Notes under the pieces: generated by a model
What the model was told of the DNA's origin: nothing
The model's database searches: none
What the model saw: only the letters and a program-made list of their open reading frames with translations
Shown: one piece after another, positions 26,403 through 36,095 of the stretch
How positions within the stretch are numbered: the stretch's first letter is position 1
Layout of the letters: each line of letters opens with the position of its first letter
Program-made: the position numbers and the translations under genes
Assembly: GCA_964343805.1 (NCBI GenBank)
Contig: CAYFLR010000003.1
Coordinates: 1-64,000 of the forward strand
Length of the DNA stretch: 64,000 nucleotides
Reading direction: 5' to 3'
Source: CAYFLR01 sp964343805
GTDB taxonomy: Bacteria; Bdellovibrionota_B; Oligoflexia; CAYFLR01

Positions 26403-27167
26403 TTGAAAGCAATTATTGGTCGGGTTGTTGTTTGGGTTCCCTTTATTATACTTGCTTTTTTATACTCTGATTTATGGGCTCAACACCAAAAACCTCTCAG
26501 GAGTGCTCGTATTTTTTTTAAAGGGAAAAGCCCTGTTCTTTCCAGCAAAGCAAAAGACTACTTAATGAAAATGGTCAAATCCTGGCAAAAAGAGGAAGGG
26601 TTAAAAGTATTTGTTGAGGGGCACTCAAATAATTGGAAAAAAGGTGTAGATCCTTGTGTATTAGGAGAGAAGCGGGCTGAAGCAGTGAAAGAATTCCTCA
26701 CTTCCAAAGGCTCAAAAAGTTTTAAATTTGAAATTGTTTCTTTTTGTGATGATAAACTTTTGGAGCAGAAAAAAGACAAGGGTAATACCCGAAATGATCG
26801 AGTTGAGGTATTTCTCACACCATTTAAATCAAGTAAACGTAAGCCCATTACCCTTTTCTTTCAAGGTAAAGGTGCGAAAATTAGCAAACAAGCCAAAGAT
26901 AAGCTGCTTAAGTTGGCTGATTTTTTGAAAAAGTCGAGGGTGACCAATATTATAATTGAAGGTCATACTGATTCATCCCAATCAAATCAGAAAAATCTTG
27001 AATATGGTTATAATCGAGCTAAGGCGGTGAATAGATTCTTGTTGAAAAATGGAGTCTATGATGATGCCATTTCTATAATTTCTTACGGTGAGGAAAAACC
27101 TTTAAAACATACCACGGCAAATAATGCATTAAAATATAATAACCGAGTCCGTATTGTGTTTGAATAG
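26403..27167 (+). CDS. Secreted protein with two OmpA-like domains
   Basis: The protein has 254 residues from TTG 26403, with AAGGAG upstream. A signal sequence is followed by two consecutive OmpA/MotB-type peptidoglycan-binding domains (about residues 33-140 and 145-254). The second has the classic IEGHTDSSQSNQKN...RAKAV...GEEKP...NRRV-like pattern (NNRVRIVF). The first is degenerate (VEGHSNNW, then EKRAEAV and NDRVEVF). There is no other domain, so it may act as a peptidoglycan tether or clamp. It follows the sulfatase-fold gene by 18 bp, probably in one operon, and its stop is 1 bp from that of the convergent MBL gene. Confidence 0.83.
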   Translation: MKAIIGRVVVWVPFIILAFLYSDLWAQHQKPLRSARIFFKGKSPVLSSKAKDYLMKMVKSWQKEEGLKVFVEGHSNNWKKGVDPCVLGEKRAEAVKEFLTSKGSKSFKFEIVSFCDDKLLEQKKDKGNTRNDRVEVFLTPFKSSKRKPITLFFQGKGAKISKQAKDKLLKLADFLKKSRVTNIIIEGHTDSSQSNQKNLEYGYNRAKAVNRFLLKNGVYDDAISIISYGEEKPLKHTTANNALKYNNRVRIVFE

Positions 27168-27168
27168 A

Positions 27169-27984
27169 TTACTGTTCTTCATGGGATAGGCGAATTTCTA
27201 AAGTGGGATCAGTCTTATGGATGCGATGAATTTTAGCTATAGTGGACTTATACTCTTCGGTTTTATCAGTTATAAAAAGAGCAAGTTTAGAGGGTAATAT
27301 CTGCTCTTTATAAGTGCGAACTCGCCAGCATCCATCTGAAACGAGAAAGTAATCTTGAGCTTCTGTAGATAAAAAGACTCCTAACTGTCCTTCGGCATGT
27401 CCAGGTAACTCTATCCCCATCAACGAACCATCACCGAGTAGGTCATAGCCTTCTCCAAATGCTGTCTTTATAGCTGGGTGGGGAATTTCCATTAAAGCGA
27501 GCTGTTCAACTAAAATGGATCTTGCAGAGAAGTCGGATGGGATGAGGCCTGGGAGAAATCCATGTCTTAGGGCTTTGAATCCTTTTAACCCGTTGAGGGG
27601 GCTAAAAGCCTTTTCCATATAGATATACTTTGCTTCAGGAAAATCCAACAGGGCCCCAATATGATCCGCATGAAAATGAGAAACGACAATATGGCTAACA
27701 TCCTTCACACTTTTGCCCATCTTTTTTAAATGATTATGAATATGATCTTCATCACGGAAATGAACAGGGGTGAGATGGGCATAAATTTTAAGGGGAAATT
27801 TACTGGTCTCAGAAAAAAAGCGGCGGCTGTATCCAGTGTCATAAAGAATGATTCCTTTGGTTGGGTGTTCAATGATTCCCACCATCATAGGAAATTTAAT
27901 GCTCTTAAAATTTCCATCTGAAAGGGCATTTCTTTCTAACTGAGTACAGTAGCCGCATTCTACAAATTGAATTTTGACTTTCAT
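27169..27984 (-). CDS. MBL-fold metallo-hydrolase (lactonase-like)
   Basis: The protein has 271 residues. The metal motif SHFHADH lies near residues 98-104; further metal ligands are LPGHAEGQLG and the late SDGCW. The N-terminus (MKVKIQFVECGYCTQLERN) and ILYDTGYS suggest the N-acyl-homoserine-lactonase-like subgroup. It is cytoplasmic. It follows the radical SAM gene by 8 bp on the same strand, so both are probably translated from one message. In this cluster it could hydrolyse a thioester, lactone or ester intermediate of lipid synthesis, which is inference. Confidence 0.83.
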   Translation of the reverse strand: MKVKIQFVECGYCTQLERNALSDGNFKSIKFPMMVGIIEHPTKGIILYDTGYSRRFFSETSKFPLKIYAHLTPVHFRDEDHIHNHLKKMGKSVKDVSHIVVSHFHADHIGALLDFPEAKYIYMEKAFSPLNGLKGFKALRHGFLPGLIPSDFSARSILVEQLALMEIPHPAIKTAFGEGYDLLGDGSLMGIELPGHAEGQLGVFLSTEAQDYFLVSDGCWRVRTYKEQILPSKLALFITDKTEEYKSTIAKIHRIHKTDPTLEIRLSHEEQ

Positions 27985-27992
27985 AAGGGCTC

Positions 27993-29543
27993 CTAACTGC
28001 CGGCTAAAAGATCATTGGGATGCTTAAAATCAAGTTTACCTATTGTTTTACTTCTCTTTTGGAAAAAGGGGATCAGCGCGCAATAGGCGAGAACGTCAAC
28101 TAATAAGGAGGGCTTTTTATGAAGAGTGTAACCAAGGAGTCTCCAGATGGATGGACTGTAGGGTTTTAATAGTAATAAGTTTATAAGAGATTTGATGATG
28201 ATAAGTAGTTGTTTTGATTTTATTTTTCCCAGGCCGTGATTGCTTTTCTTAGTTGAAGGTACACATTGCTTTACCATATTCCTAATACGGTCTAGCACAT
28301 GGGATGGAGAAAAAAGCTTTTGAATCATCTCTTTGTAAGCTTCGATTAGGTGATCTTGTCCCATGTTGGGATTAACTAGAAAACCCTCGATTATATTCTC
28401 AGGTGTAATAGCCTTATTTAAAGCAGCTACGGGTAATCGCCCCTCTTTTTCTAGTCGTTGCCAAAGCCTGGTGTTGGGAATGACTCTGAGCATTCCCAGA
28501 TTAATAACCACAATTCCGGATTCTTGCAGGAACTTAATGTGGTCTGCTATTGCCTCTTTAGTATCATGATCAAACCCTAAGATAAAACCCGCAGTTGGTT
28601 GGAGTCCATAAGAGTAGAGGGTTTTAATGGAAGTAAGAAGATCGAGTTTGAGGTTTTGGACCTTATTGCACTCTTTTAAACAGTCTAGAGAAGAGGATTC
28701 AAGGCCAATGAAAATGTGTTTAAACCTTGCTTCAACCATGAGTTCCATTATTTCAGTTTCTTGAGCTAAATTCATACTGACATCGGTCTGAAACAAAAAA
28801 GGATAATGATGGTTCTGTTGCCATTCGACTATGGCTGATAGTATCTCTTTGGTGGTGGAGCGTAGACTAAGAAAGTTATCATCTACAATGTACACTACAC
28901 CGCGATAGTTATTTTGATAGAGATTATCTAACTCCCTCAATACTTGAATGGTTGATTTGACTCTCGGTTTGTTGCCATAAAGATGAGCTATGGTACAGAA
29001 TTCACATGTAAAGGGGCATCCTCTGGTTATTTGAAGATTCATGCACATATAATCATCTAAGTTCGCCAAATCAAAACGAGGAGGAGGGATCTCTTGAATC
29101 GGCATGGGCTCATGAGTTTGGTAGATTCTTTGGAGGGAGTCGTTTTTTAAATCAGTAAGAAAATCCTGTACTCCTTGTTCTCCTTCATTAAGAATAAAGT
29201 GGTCGATTTGAGGATAGAGCTCTTTTTCGTTAGTAAAAGCATGACCTCCCGCAATAATGACCTTATTATGATTTTTAAGGCGATCGATCAATGAAGGGAG
29301 GGTGTGTTTATGGATGGTATGAGCGCTGATAAAAACGAGATCAGAATGAGCTATTTGATTATCACTTAAATCCTCTGTGTTAAGATCTACAAAGGTCAGG
29401 TCCCACTCTTTCGGTAAGATGCTGGCAATGGTCAATATCCCTAGAGGGGGAGCCGGTGCTTTTTTCCCCATGACATCTAGAATCTCTTTTGAATTCCACA
29501 TAAGAGATGGTGTCTTTGGATATATTAGAAGAGCTCGGGTCAC
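27993..29543 (-). CDS. B12-binding-domain radical SAM protein
   Basis: The protein has 516 residues. An N-terminal cobalamin-binding-like Rossmann domain (residues 1-140; PPLGILTIASIL, IAGGHAF, NEGEQ) precedes a radical SAM core with C176-x3-C180-x2-C183 (RGCPFTCEFC). Later motifs include YIVDDNFL and FIGLESSS. The C-terminal 100 residues have two hydrophobic stretches. The family includes methylases and ring-forming enzymes acting at unactivated carbon, such as those on hopanoids, bacteriochlorophylls and antibiotics. No typical B12 DxHxxG motif is visible, so cobalamin use is uncertain. Neighbours (MBL, RND exporter, KAS III) point to a lipid substrate. Confidence 0.85.
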   Translation of the reverse strand: MTRALLIYPKTPSLMWNSKEILDVMGKKAPAPPLGILTIASILPKEWDLTFVDLNTEDLSDNQIAHSDLVFISAHTIHKHTLPSLIDRLKNHNKVIIAGGHAFTNEKELYPQIDHFILNEGEQGVQDFLTDLKNDSLQRIYQTHEPMPIQEIPPPRFDLANLDDYMCMNLQITRGCPFTCEFCTIAHLYGNKPRVKSTIQVLRELDNLYQNNYRGVVYIVDDNFLSLRSTTKEILSAIVEWQQNHHYPFLFQTDVSMNLAQETEIMELMVEARFKHIFIGLESSSLDCLKECNKVQNLKLDLLTSIKTLYSYGLQPTAGFILGFDHDTKEAIADHIKFLQESGIVVINLGMLRVIPNTRLWQRLEKEGRLPVAALNKAITPENIIEGFLVNPNMGQDHLIEAYKEMIQKLFSPSHVLDRIRNMVKQCVPSTKKSNHGLGKIKSKQLLIIIKSLINLLLLKPYSPSIWRLLGYTLHKKPSLLVDVLAYCALIPFFQKRSKTIGKLDFKHPNDLLAGS

Positions 29544-29621
29544 GGTTTTTTATGCTCCTATTTACAAATCAAGGCTTCTAAGATAATCTTAAAAAATCAT
29601 TCTGGCAACTTGGTATAATAA

Positions 29622-31868
29622 ATGAAAAAAGCCCTCTTTATTTTGCTCACCTTATCAATATTAGGAGTCAGCTGGCAGCTGCAAAAAGATCTCTTTCGCC
29701 CCTTTAGTATTGAGCAAATGTTGCCGACAGATGACCCTCTTCGCACTGCTTATACCCAACATGTTCAATTGACTGATGATAAAAATATGATCTATTTATT
29801 GGCAAAAGTAAAGGATGTTTCAGTCACTCCTGCAGTGCTTTTCAGATACAGTGGATCACTATTACGACTTCTTACGAATGTGCAAGGGGTTGATTCTGTC
29901 AATACCATTGCGAATGCTCAATTTTTACAGATTTACCCTGAGGGGATTTGGCTCGAGCCTTTTTACGATAAGGGCAGGGTAAATATCGAAGGGATTGCTC
30001 ATATTGACCAAGTTCCCTTTTGGCGATCCACACTTTTTACTGAATGCGAGCACTGTTTTTTGACTGTTGTTAAATTATCTTCAGACCAAAATTCCGACCA
30101 AAAGTTTCAAACAGTAAATAGAATCTTCCATCAACTCAACTACCCTCACTTTAAGATGGATCAAAATATAGAGTTTCATCTTTTAGGTCCAGAAATCTTA
30201 AATTACTCTTTTCGTCAGGAGATTCTCTTCAGTCGTCAGGTGATTCTTCCCATTATGCTGTTATTAATCAGCATTATGTTTTGGCTTTTCTATCGTTCTT
30301 GGGTGGTTCTGGGGTTATCGTTTTGGCTGTTTTTAATGAGTTATGCCCTTCTCTTTATAGTGATTATTCTCAATGAAGGAGGAGTGAGTCCCTATGCCAA
30401 CTTTGCCCTCTTGTTTTTGTTGGTCGTTGCCACCGCAGATCTTATCCACTTTTTCTCCGAATTGCAGAAGCAAATGAGTAATAACGGTGAAAAAAATGAT
30501 CCTTTATTGATTAAAGAAGCTTTGATGCAAACTCGGAAGAAAATTATCTGGCCCTGTTTAATGACCTCCTTAACAACTGCCTTAGGCTTTATGGCTCTGA
30601 TCTTTAGTTACGCAGAATTGGTGGTGAATTTTGGTATCTATTGTACAATTGGGACTTTGATCTGTTTTGTTTTAACCTTCTTTGCCCTTCCTAGTCTCAT
30701 AGCCACCTTCAGAGTAAGGCTCCCTCATGGGAAAGAAATACAATACCCTTTTGCCCATTTTATCATGAACAGTCTTCCTAATAAGAGATGGTTTATGCTG
30801 CTCTTTTTTATGCTGATACTGATGGGAATTATTATTTCAGGTCGTCTGCAGGTCTCGGATCAGCTTTATGACAATTTCACCAAACAGCATGAGGTTACTA
30901 AGGCGATTCAAAACTTCTCATATCATATGGGGTATCTCGGTTCCATTGATTTAGTGATTAAACCCATTCATCGATCAGGTGAAGAGAGTGCGACGACGCT
31001 CTCGATGGACACGGTGGCATTAATCCAAAATATTGAAAGTCATCTAAATAAGATCAACACAGTTCATCACACCCAGTCCATAGGTCATCTAGAAAGACTG
31101 ATTAGAGATGCTAATTTCCTCAAATGGAATGATCAAAATATTCTAGAATCAGACGAAATCTTGTCCATTCTTCATCTCTTTAGGAAAGGGAAAGATTTTA
31201 ACCGCTATTTTCCCCAACCTGAGGGAGGGATTTTAATCGAGGTCTTTCTAGACAATATGAAGACCAGTACCATTTTATCCACCATTAAAGTCATTAAAGC
31301 TCAACTCGACTCGGATCATCATAAAGGGCTCTACGAGTATCAGATATTAGGGCATGCCGCCCTGTTATCTCACATTGCCAATCAAACCATTCCTGGTTTT
31401 CTCTACTCATTTGTCTTTATATTTCCTATCTTGTTTATCTTGTTTTTAACTATTTTTAAATCCCTTCCATTTGCTCTTTTGGCGATGATTCCCAATTTGA
31501 TACCCATTATCGGAGTGGGATCGCTTATTCAAATCTTCGGCTTAGATTTGGATAGCAATACCATCATAATTCTCTGTGTAATCCTTGGCATTGCAGTGGA
31601 TGATACAATCCATCTGCTGTATCATTACCGCAAGATTAAAAATGAAGAGGGTGCAATGAGTCAATTAGAATTATGGCAAAGGGTCTTCGGTCAGGTGGCT
31701 TCTCCCTTAATAAGAACAACATTAACCTTTTGCGTGGCTTTTACAGCCTTCTTTTTAAGCAGTTTACTTCCCTTTATTTATGTAACCTCTTTTATCATTA
31801 TCGGGTTACTTTTCGCTTTAGCCAGTGATTTCTTCTTGTTGCCTCTATTGTTAACAAAGAGTGACTAG
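29622..31868 (+). CDS. RND/MMPL-family lipid exporter
   Basis: The protein has 748 residues. Helix 1 is at the N-terminus, followed by a periplasmic loop of about 175 residues. A five-helix block follows (about 200-370), then helix 7 near 395, a second periplasmic loop and a final five-helix block (about 590-745). GIAVDDTIHLLYHYR in the last block is typical of the MMPL/HpnN-type RND branch that carries lipids such as hopanoids and mycolates. ATG 29622 lacks a Shine-Dalgarno sequence; TGGTATAAT ends two bases before it. It is divergent from the radical SAM gene (78 bp) and its stop overlaps that of the OleD-like gene by 4 bp. Confidence 0.87.
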   Translation: MKKALFILLTLSILGVSWQLQKDLFRPFSIEQMLPTDDPLRTAYTQHVQLTDDKNMIYLLAKVKDVSVTPAVLFRYSGSLLRLLTNVQGVDSVNTIANAQFLQIYPEGIWLEPFYDKGRVNIEGIAHIDQVPFWRSTLFTECEHCFLTVVKLSSDQNSDQKFQTVNRIFHQLNYPHFKMDQNIEFHLLGPEILNYSFRQEILFSRQVILPIMLLLISIMFWLFYRSWVVLGLSFWLFLMSYALLFIVIILNEGGVSPYANFALLFLLVVATADLIHFFSELQKQMSNNGEKNDPLLIKEALMQTRKKIIWPCLMTSLTTALGFMALIFSYAELVVNFGIYCTIGTLICFVLTFFALPSLIATFRVRLPHGKEIQYPFAHFIMNSLPNKRWFMLLFFMLILMGIIISGRLQVSDQLYDNFTKQHEVTKAIQNFSYHMGYLGSIDLVIKPIHRSGEESATTLSMDTVALIQNIESHLNKINTVHHTQSIGHLERLIRDANFLKWNDQNILESDEILSILHLFRKGKDFNRYFPQPEGGILIEVFLDNMKTSTILSTIKVIKAQLDSDHHKGLYEYQILGHAALLSHIANQTIPGFLYSFVFIFPILFILFLTIFKSLPFALLAMIPNLIPIIGVGSLIQIFGLDLDSNTIIILCVILGIAVDDTIHLLYHYRKIKNEEGAMSQLELWQRVFGQVASPLIRTTLTFCVAFTAFFLSSLLPFIYVTSFIIIGLLFALASDFFLLPLLLTKSD

Positions 31869-32851
31869 CTCTTTTTAAACCAAGATATGGTTCGCTTTAG
31901 CCCTTCTTCCATCGTCACCTGAGGGTAATAGTTAAGATGTTTTTGTGCCTTAGAAATATCCATGGTAAAACTTTTGGCAAGCAGACCTAAAGTATAACGA
32001 GTGAGGGGAGGCTCTCCATGCTTTTGAGTCAAGAGATAGATTCCTTCGAGCAGGGATGCGAGGGTGTTTCCTAATAGATAAGGTATTTTTTTTAACTGGG
32101 AAGAATATCCTAATCCTTCTGGCAGAGAAGATATGAACTCCCATAACTTAACTGGCTCATTGTTGGAGATATTATAATCCTGTCCACATGCATTAGGATC
32201 CGCAATAAGTGCCAAATAAATAGCATGAACTACGTTATCAATGTAAGTGAGATCGCTTAGGTTGTTTCCATCTCCAAAAATATGGAGTTTATTTTCTTTA
32301 TAGGCCCTTACCAATCGGGGGAGAAGCGTGGTGTCACCAGGTCCAAAAATAGCTCGGGGCCTTAAGATCATCGTCTCTAGCTTTGAATGTGAAGCCTCTT
32401 GAATGAGATTTTCAGCTTGAATTTTTGTCTTGGTATAATGATTGACACCATGGGTGATAGCGTCTTCCTCTTTAATATGGAGGCGATCTTTGAAGTTGAA
32501 ATAAATAGCAGGGGTAGAAATGTGAATGAGCCTTTGTATGTTATTTTTTATGCTCCAATCCAGTACATTTTGAGTGGCTAAAACGTTGGAATTATAAAAG
32601 TCTTGATAGGTCCCCCAAGGAGATGAGAGGGCTGCACTGTGAACAACAAAATCTATATCCATTGGCAGCCTAGCTTTTTCTAAGGAGCCACTAAGATCAA
32701 AAGGAACAAATTCAATTTGTCTACTTTGCAGTTTGTTTCCAATTTCTTTGTTCCGACCCAGGGCAAAAACTTTGTAATCTTTATTATGCAGAAAATCGCA
32801 GAGTGCCTGTCCTAAGTAGCCAGTGCCTCCAGTTACCAGAATTTTTTTCAT
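31865..32851 (-). CDS. NAD(P)-dependent reductase of the 3-beta-HSD/OleD type
   Basis: The protein has 328 residues. The Rossmann motif TGGTGYLG begins at residue 7, the catalytic YxxxK is YTKTK near 138, and VVHSAALSSPWG with LRPRAIFGPGDT are features of the branch that includes OleD, the 2-alkyl-3-ketoalkanoate reductase of olefin biosynthesis. It probably reduces a beta-keto acyl product. It directly follows the ATP-grasp gene (the stop of that gene ends at 32852), so the two are co-translated. An OleA-like condensing enzyme lies 3 kb upstream on the same strand. Confidence 0.85.
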   Translation of the reverse strand: MKKILVTGGTGYLGQALCDFLHNKDYKVFALGRNKEIGNKLQSRQIEFVPFDLSGSLEKARLPMDIDFVVHSAALSSPWGTYQDFYNSNVLATQNVLDWSIKNNIQRLIHISTPAIYFNFKDRLHIKEEDAITHGVNHYTKTKIQAENLIQEASHSKLETMILRPRAIFGPGDTTLLPRLVRAYKENKLHIFGDGNNLSDLTYIDNVVHAIYLALIADPNACGQDYNISNNEPVKLWEFISSLPEGLGYSSQLKKIPYLLGNTLASLLEGIYLLTQKHGEPPLTRYTLGLLAKSFTMDISKAQKHLNYYPQVTMEEGLKRTISWFKKS

Positions 32852-34049
32852 TTAACTTTCTTCTCCATTGTATTCAATATCCTGAGTGGATGCTTGAGTG
32901 AGTGACTTTCTATTATACAAACTTAAAAAAAATAAATAGCAGAGAAAGAGAAGCTGGATAAGTGATGGTTTGACATCTTGGGGCGAGAAAATGGCATCAC
33001 TTGCTTTATCCCAATGTGCTTTGAATTTATCAAAGGTTTTTGTTTTTATGCTTTTAGGAAGGCCATAAAGAAGCATTGCTAGCTTCAGTCCATATGGCTT
33101 TTGGCTGTTAGGATGAAGTATCTTGGAGCCGTCTTTTGATTCCGGATTATTGAAAAAGAGATGGGCGAACTCATGATCATCATGAAAAAGGTGAACTCCC
33201 GAAGTGCTGCGCGGATTACATTCTAAAAGGGCTAACTCTCCATCTGCTTTTTCTATGAAATCGAGCCCGATCTGGCCATGGTATTTCAAGTTTTTTACTA
33301 GCTGAACCGTGATGTTTTCGATTAGAGGATGGGGATGGTGTTTAAAGAAAGTGCTCGCGTGGCCTGCTAAGTATTTAGCCGGATAGATGGAGAGAGCGNN
33401 NNNNNNNNAGGAGTTTTCCCTTATCAGCGATGCCATAAGTAGAGAACCCTGCTCCTTCAACAAAAGGTTGAATCAACCATGTTAAGGGGATTATTTTTCC
33501 CGCTGAATTCATCTTTTTCTTTCTTATCTTTTCACTATCCTTGCTGTCTAAAAAAATTACTGAACTTCCAAAGCGAGAAAATCGAGGGCGCAATACGATT
33601 TTACCCCATTCCTTTAAGCTTTGATTAATGTCTTCTTGCTGCCTATTGATAAGTTTACTTGGTAAATAGGGTAGACCTAGTTGTTGTAGTATTATTTGAA
33701 AGCAGTATTTATCATGGAGTGAGTGAAGATTAAAGAAGGTGTCCGTATAAACCTTACAATTGAAAGGAAGTAGATTTTTATATTTGGCTATATAAAAGGT
33801 CTCTTCATTAGAGGGAACCAGCAAATCAATCTTCTCTTGTATTATGATCTTATTGAGGGCTAAGATATACTCGCCTGCCTGGAATCGAGGGGATGGTAGA
33901 TAAAATGATCGGGTAATGGTATTAGAGTAAAAGGTTAATGCCAGGTGTATGGAATCTGCTGCAAAAACCAGGTGATTGGCTGCTTTAAATAAACGCGCTA
34001 ACTCTAGTGAGACTGGAGATCTGGCTCCAGTTAATAGTATGTTTGCCAT
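32852..34049 (-). CDS. ATP-grasp ligase (interrupted by a gap)
   Basis: The N-terminal piece (34049 down to 33409) starts MANILLTGARSPVSLELARLF and includes a lid-like segment (WGKIVLRPRFSRFGSSVIFL). After a 10-N gap (33399-33408) the frame changes and continues ALSIYPAKYLAG, GQIGLDFIEK and LLECNPRST, the metal- and ATP-binding end of the ATP-grasp fold. I treat it as one gene of about 400 residues. Such enzymes join a carboxylate to an amine or thiol with ATP, via an acyl phosphate. A C-terminal hydrophobic stretch (IQLLFLCYLFFLSLY) may anchor it in the membrane. The divergent GNAT-like gene starts about 20 bp away. Confidence 0.82.
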
Positions 34050-34068
34050 TGAAGGGTATTATGCAAGA

Positions 34069-35202
34069 ATGAGACTCTATTCTCAACATGAAATTGATCA
34101 AATCCCTTGGCCCAATACCTTTGATGGTCAATATGCCAAAGAGTATCTCAGTCCTTTCTTACGAGATGGAACAAAACCCTATATTGACAATGTGGATGTA
34201 GAATTTTTTGTTTTGATTTTTAATGAAAAGGTGCTCCCCGTCTGCCGTACCGGAAAAGCTGGAGAGTCTTGCTATGTTTGTAGCCCTTATGATCATTATA
34301 TAACCTATGCTTTAGAAGAATTGGCTATTTTGAAGAGTCCTCTTTTGGTCATGGCCCTGCGAGTCATTTTGAAGTCTCTGGGGGCTGTTTTAAAGGTCTG
34401 TGCCATCAATGAGGGAATCTATGTGAATAACTGGCTGCTTTCTACTAATTTATATACGACTTTGACAAAACAAGAAGTCAAAGAGATTACCCAATTTTTG
34501 CAAGAACTTTTTCCAAAGACTCCAATTTTGTATCGTTCATTGAATGAATTTAGCAATGAGAAATTGATTCATTATTTAAAAGCAGATGATTACCGTTTGG
34601 TGTTGAGTCGTCAAATCTACCTCATTGATTTAAGAAGTGAACAGCAAAAGATTTCCAATGAATTAAAAAAGGATCTCAAATTACTCAAAAGAACTCCCTA
34701 TGAGATTCTAGAAAATGGTCAAATTAATGAAGAAGAGATGGCGCAGGTTGTTGATTGCTACAATCAATTGTATCTCGGAAAGTACACCTTTTTGAATCCT
34801 CAATTTACAACAAGATTTATTTCTTTAGCGACCCGTAAGAAACTTCTTTTTATTAAAGCCTTTCGTCTGAATAAAAAAATAGATGCGGTGCTCGGGTACT
34901 TTGTTCGTAACCGAGTTATGACCACACCTCTTTTTGGCTATAAGACAGGGAAACCGAAGAAGTTAGGTTTGTATCGTCAAATTAGTGCCTCTTTAAATAT
35001 GATTGGAAGTGAAAAGAAACTTATTTTAAATCGCAGTTCAGGAGTGGCCTCATACAAAGTAAAGCGGGGAGCCTCTCCCTATTTAGAATTCTTGGCCGTT
35101 AATTATAAAACAGCCTCATGGAAACAAAAACTAGGATGGAGAATTCTTTCATCTATCATCAATGCCATTGCTATTCCTTTGATGCGTGGTTTTAAATTAT
35201 AA
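34069..35202 (+). CDS. GNAT-like acyltransferase
   Basis: The protein has about 377 residues from ATG 34069; ATG 34039 is possible but would overlap the divergent ATP-grasp start, and neither has a strong ribosome site. There are no membrane segments except a short hydrophobic C-terminus. The second half looks like an acetyl-CoA N-acyltransferase or FemX-like fold (LFIKAFRLNKKIDAVLGYF, then TTPLFGYK, then LILNRSSG), but no perfect Q/RxxGxG/A motif is present. It is the only plus-strand gene between the ATP-grasp and methyltransferase genes. Its stop overlaps that of the methyltransferase by 6 bp. Probably transfers an acyl group in the same pathway. Confidence 0.65.
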   Translation: MRLYSQHEIDQIPWPNTFDGQYAKEYLSPFLRDGTKPYIDNVDVEFFVLIFNEKVLPVCRTGKAGESCYVCSPYDHYITYALEELAILKSPLLVMALRVILKSLGAVLKVCAINEGIYVNNWLLSTNLYTTLTKQEVKEITQFLQELFPKTPILYRSLNEFSNEKLIHYLKADDYRLVLSRQIYLIDLRSEQQKISNELKKDLKLLKRTPYEILENGQINEEEMAQVVDCYNQLYLGKYTFLNPQFTTRFISLATRKKLLFIKAFRLNKKIDAVLGYFVRNRVMTTPLFGYKTGKPKKLGLYRQISASLNMIGSEKKLILNRSSGVASYKVKRGASPYLEFLAVNYKTASWKQKLGWRILSSIINAIAIPLMRGFKL

Positions 35203-36093
35203 GTAGGAAGGTCTTTTTCGTAGAGTTAATCTCACCAAATCAAGATCTCTTTTTTTGAATCCTCGTTCTGACATGCGTAAATAGATAAGATAGTTTTTTA
35301 CTCTCTTAGGGCCCACCAAATAAACTAATTCTTCATAGTTTTGCCTGATGTTTTGCTGCCAAATACCACAGGTTTTTCGATAATCTTCTGCTGCATGAAC
35401 ACCTTTATCAATGGTAAATAGTCCGGCGCTGGCTTTTTCTAATTCAGTGAAATGAGGAAGGTCACTGTTGGGAAAAATAGTTTGATTGATAAAGGGGTGG
35501 AGTTGCTTAAAGTCATTTTGACCATAGGTGATGGTTTGGAGTGACAGATATTTTCCATCCTCTAAATGGGAGTGACAAAACTGGAAAAACCGACGGTAGA
35601 TCTTGGTTTTTTCTACCCTAGAAAGATGGGGACGCGCAAAATGCTCGAGGGCTCCTATACAGATCATAGATTGAAAAATGTCTTTGGTTTGGAATTGATT
35701 CCAGCCTTGCTCTAAAATTTCAATATTGGGTAGCCTGTTGGCTTTTATGAACTGAGCTTGTTGATGACTCAAGGTTAAGCCGGTGCATTTCATAAGGGGA
35801 TTTTTTTTAGCTAAGTTAAAAAGTAAAGATCCCCAGCCACAGCCAATATCTAAGACCTTTCTTGCGCTCTCAGCTCTTGCTTCTTTGATATGATAGATTA
35901 GTTTATTTTGTTGAGCTTCAGAAAGCGATTCATTGTTGTTGAACAGAGCTGCTGAGTAGACCATTGCTGGATCCAACCAGAGAGCGTAAAAATCATTGCT
36001 CACATCATAGTGCCGTTTTATATCATCCCGTGTGGGGGAGAGTAGCGCACCAGATAGTGGTGAAGTTGGTTTTGTAAATGGCTGTTCAAGCAT
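35197..36093 (-). CDS. Cyclopropane-fatty-acid-synthase-like methyltransferase
   Basis: The protein has 298 residues. The N-terminal YDVSNDFYALWLDPAMVYS and the SAM motif VLDIGCGWGSL near residue 80 match the Cfa/CmaA family. These enzymes add a methylene or methyl from SAM to the double bond of an acyl chain. It is shorter than E. coli Cfa (which has an extra N-terminal domain) and closer to mycolic-acid methyltransferases. It lies 2 bp after the condensing-enzyme stop, so it is translationally linked. Substrate may be the acyl product of this cluster instead of phospholipid, which is inference. Confidence 0.87.
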   Translation of the reverse strand: MLEQPFTKPTSPLSGALLSPTRDDIKRHYDVSNDFYALWLDPAMVYSAALFNNNESLSEAQQNKLIYHIKEARAESARKVLDIGCGWGSLLFNLAKKNPLMKCTGLTLSHQQAQFIKANRLPNIEILEQGWNQFQTKDIFQSMICIGALEHFARPHLSRVEKTKIYRRFFQFCHSHLEDGKYLSLQTITYGQNDFKQLHPFINQTIFPNSDLPHFTELEKASAGLFTIDKGVHAAEDYRKTCGIWQQNIRQNYEELVYLVGPKRVKNYLIYLRMSERGFKKRDLDLVRLTLRKRPSYL

Positions 36094-36095
36094 AA

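Noticed and set aside
29612..29622. Extended -10 (TGGTATAAT) as a leaderless promoter of the RND gene
   Set aside because: It ends two bases before the ATG, so transcription would start downstream of the start codon. No good -35 is present. It is probably coincidence, or the true start lies later.
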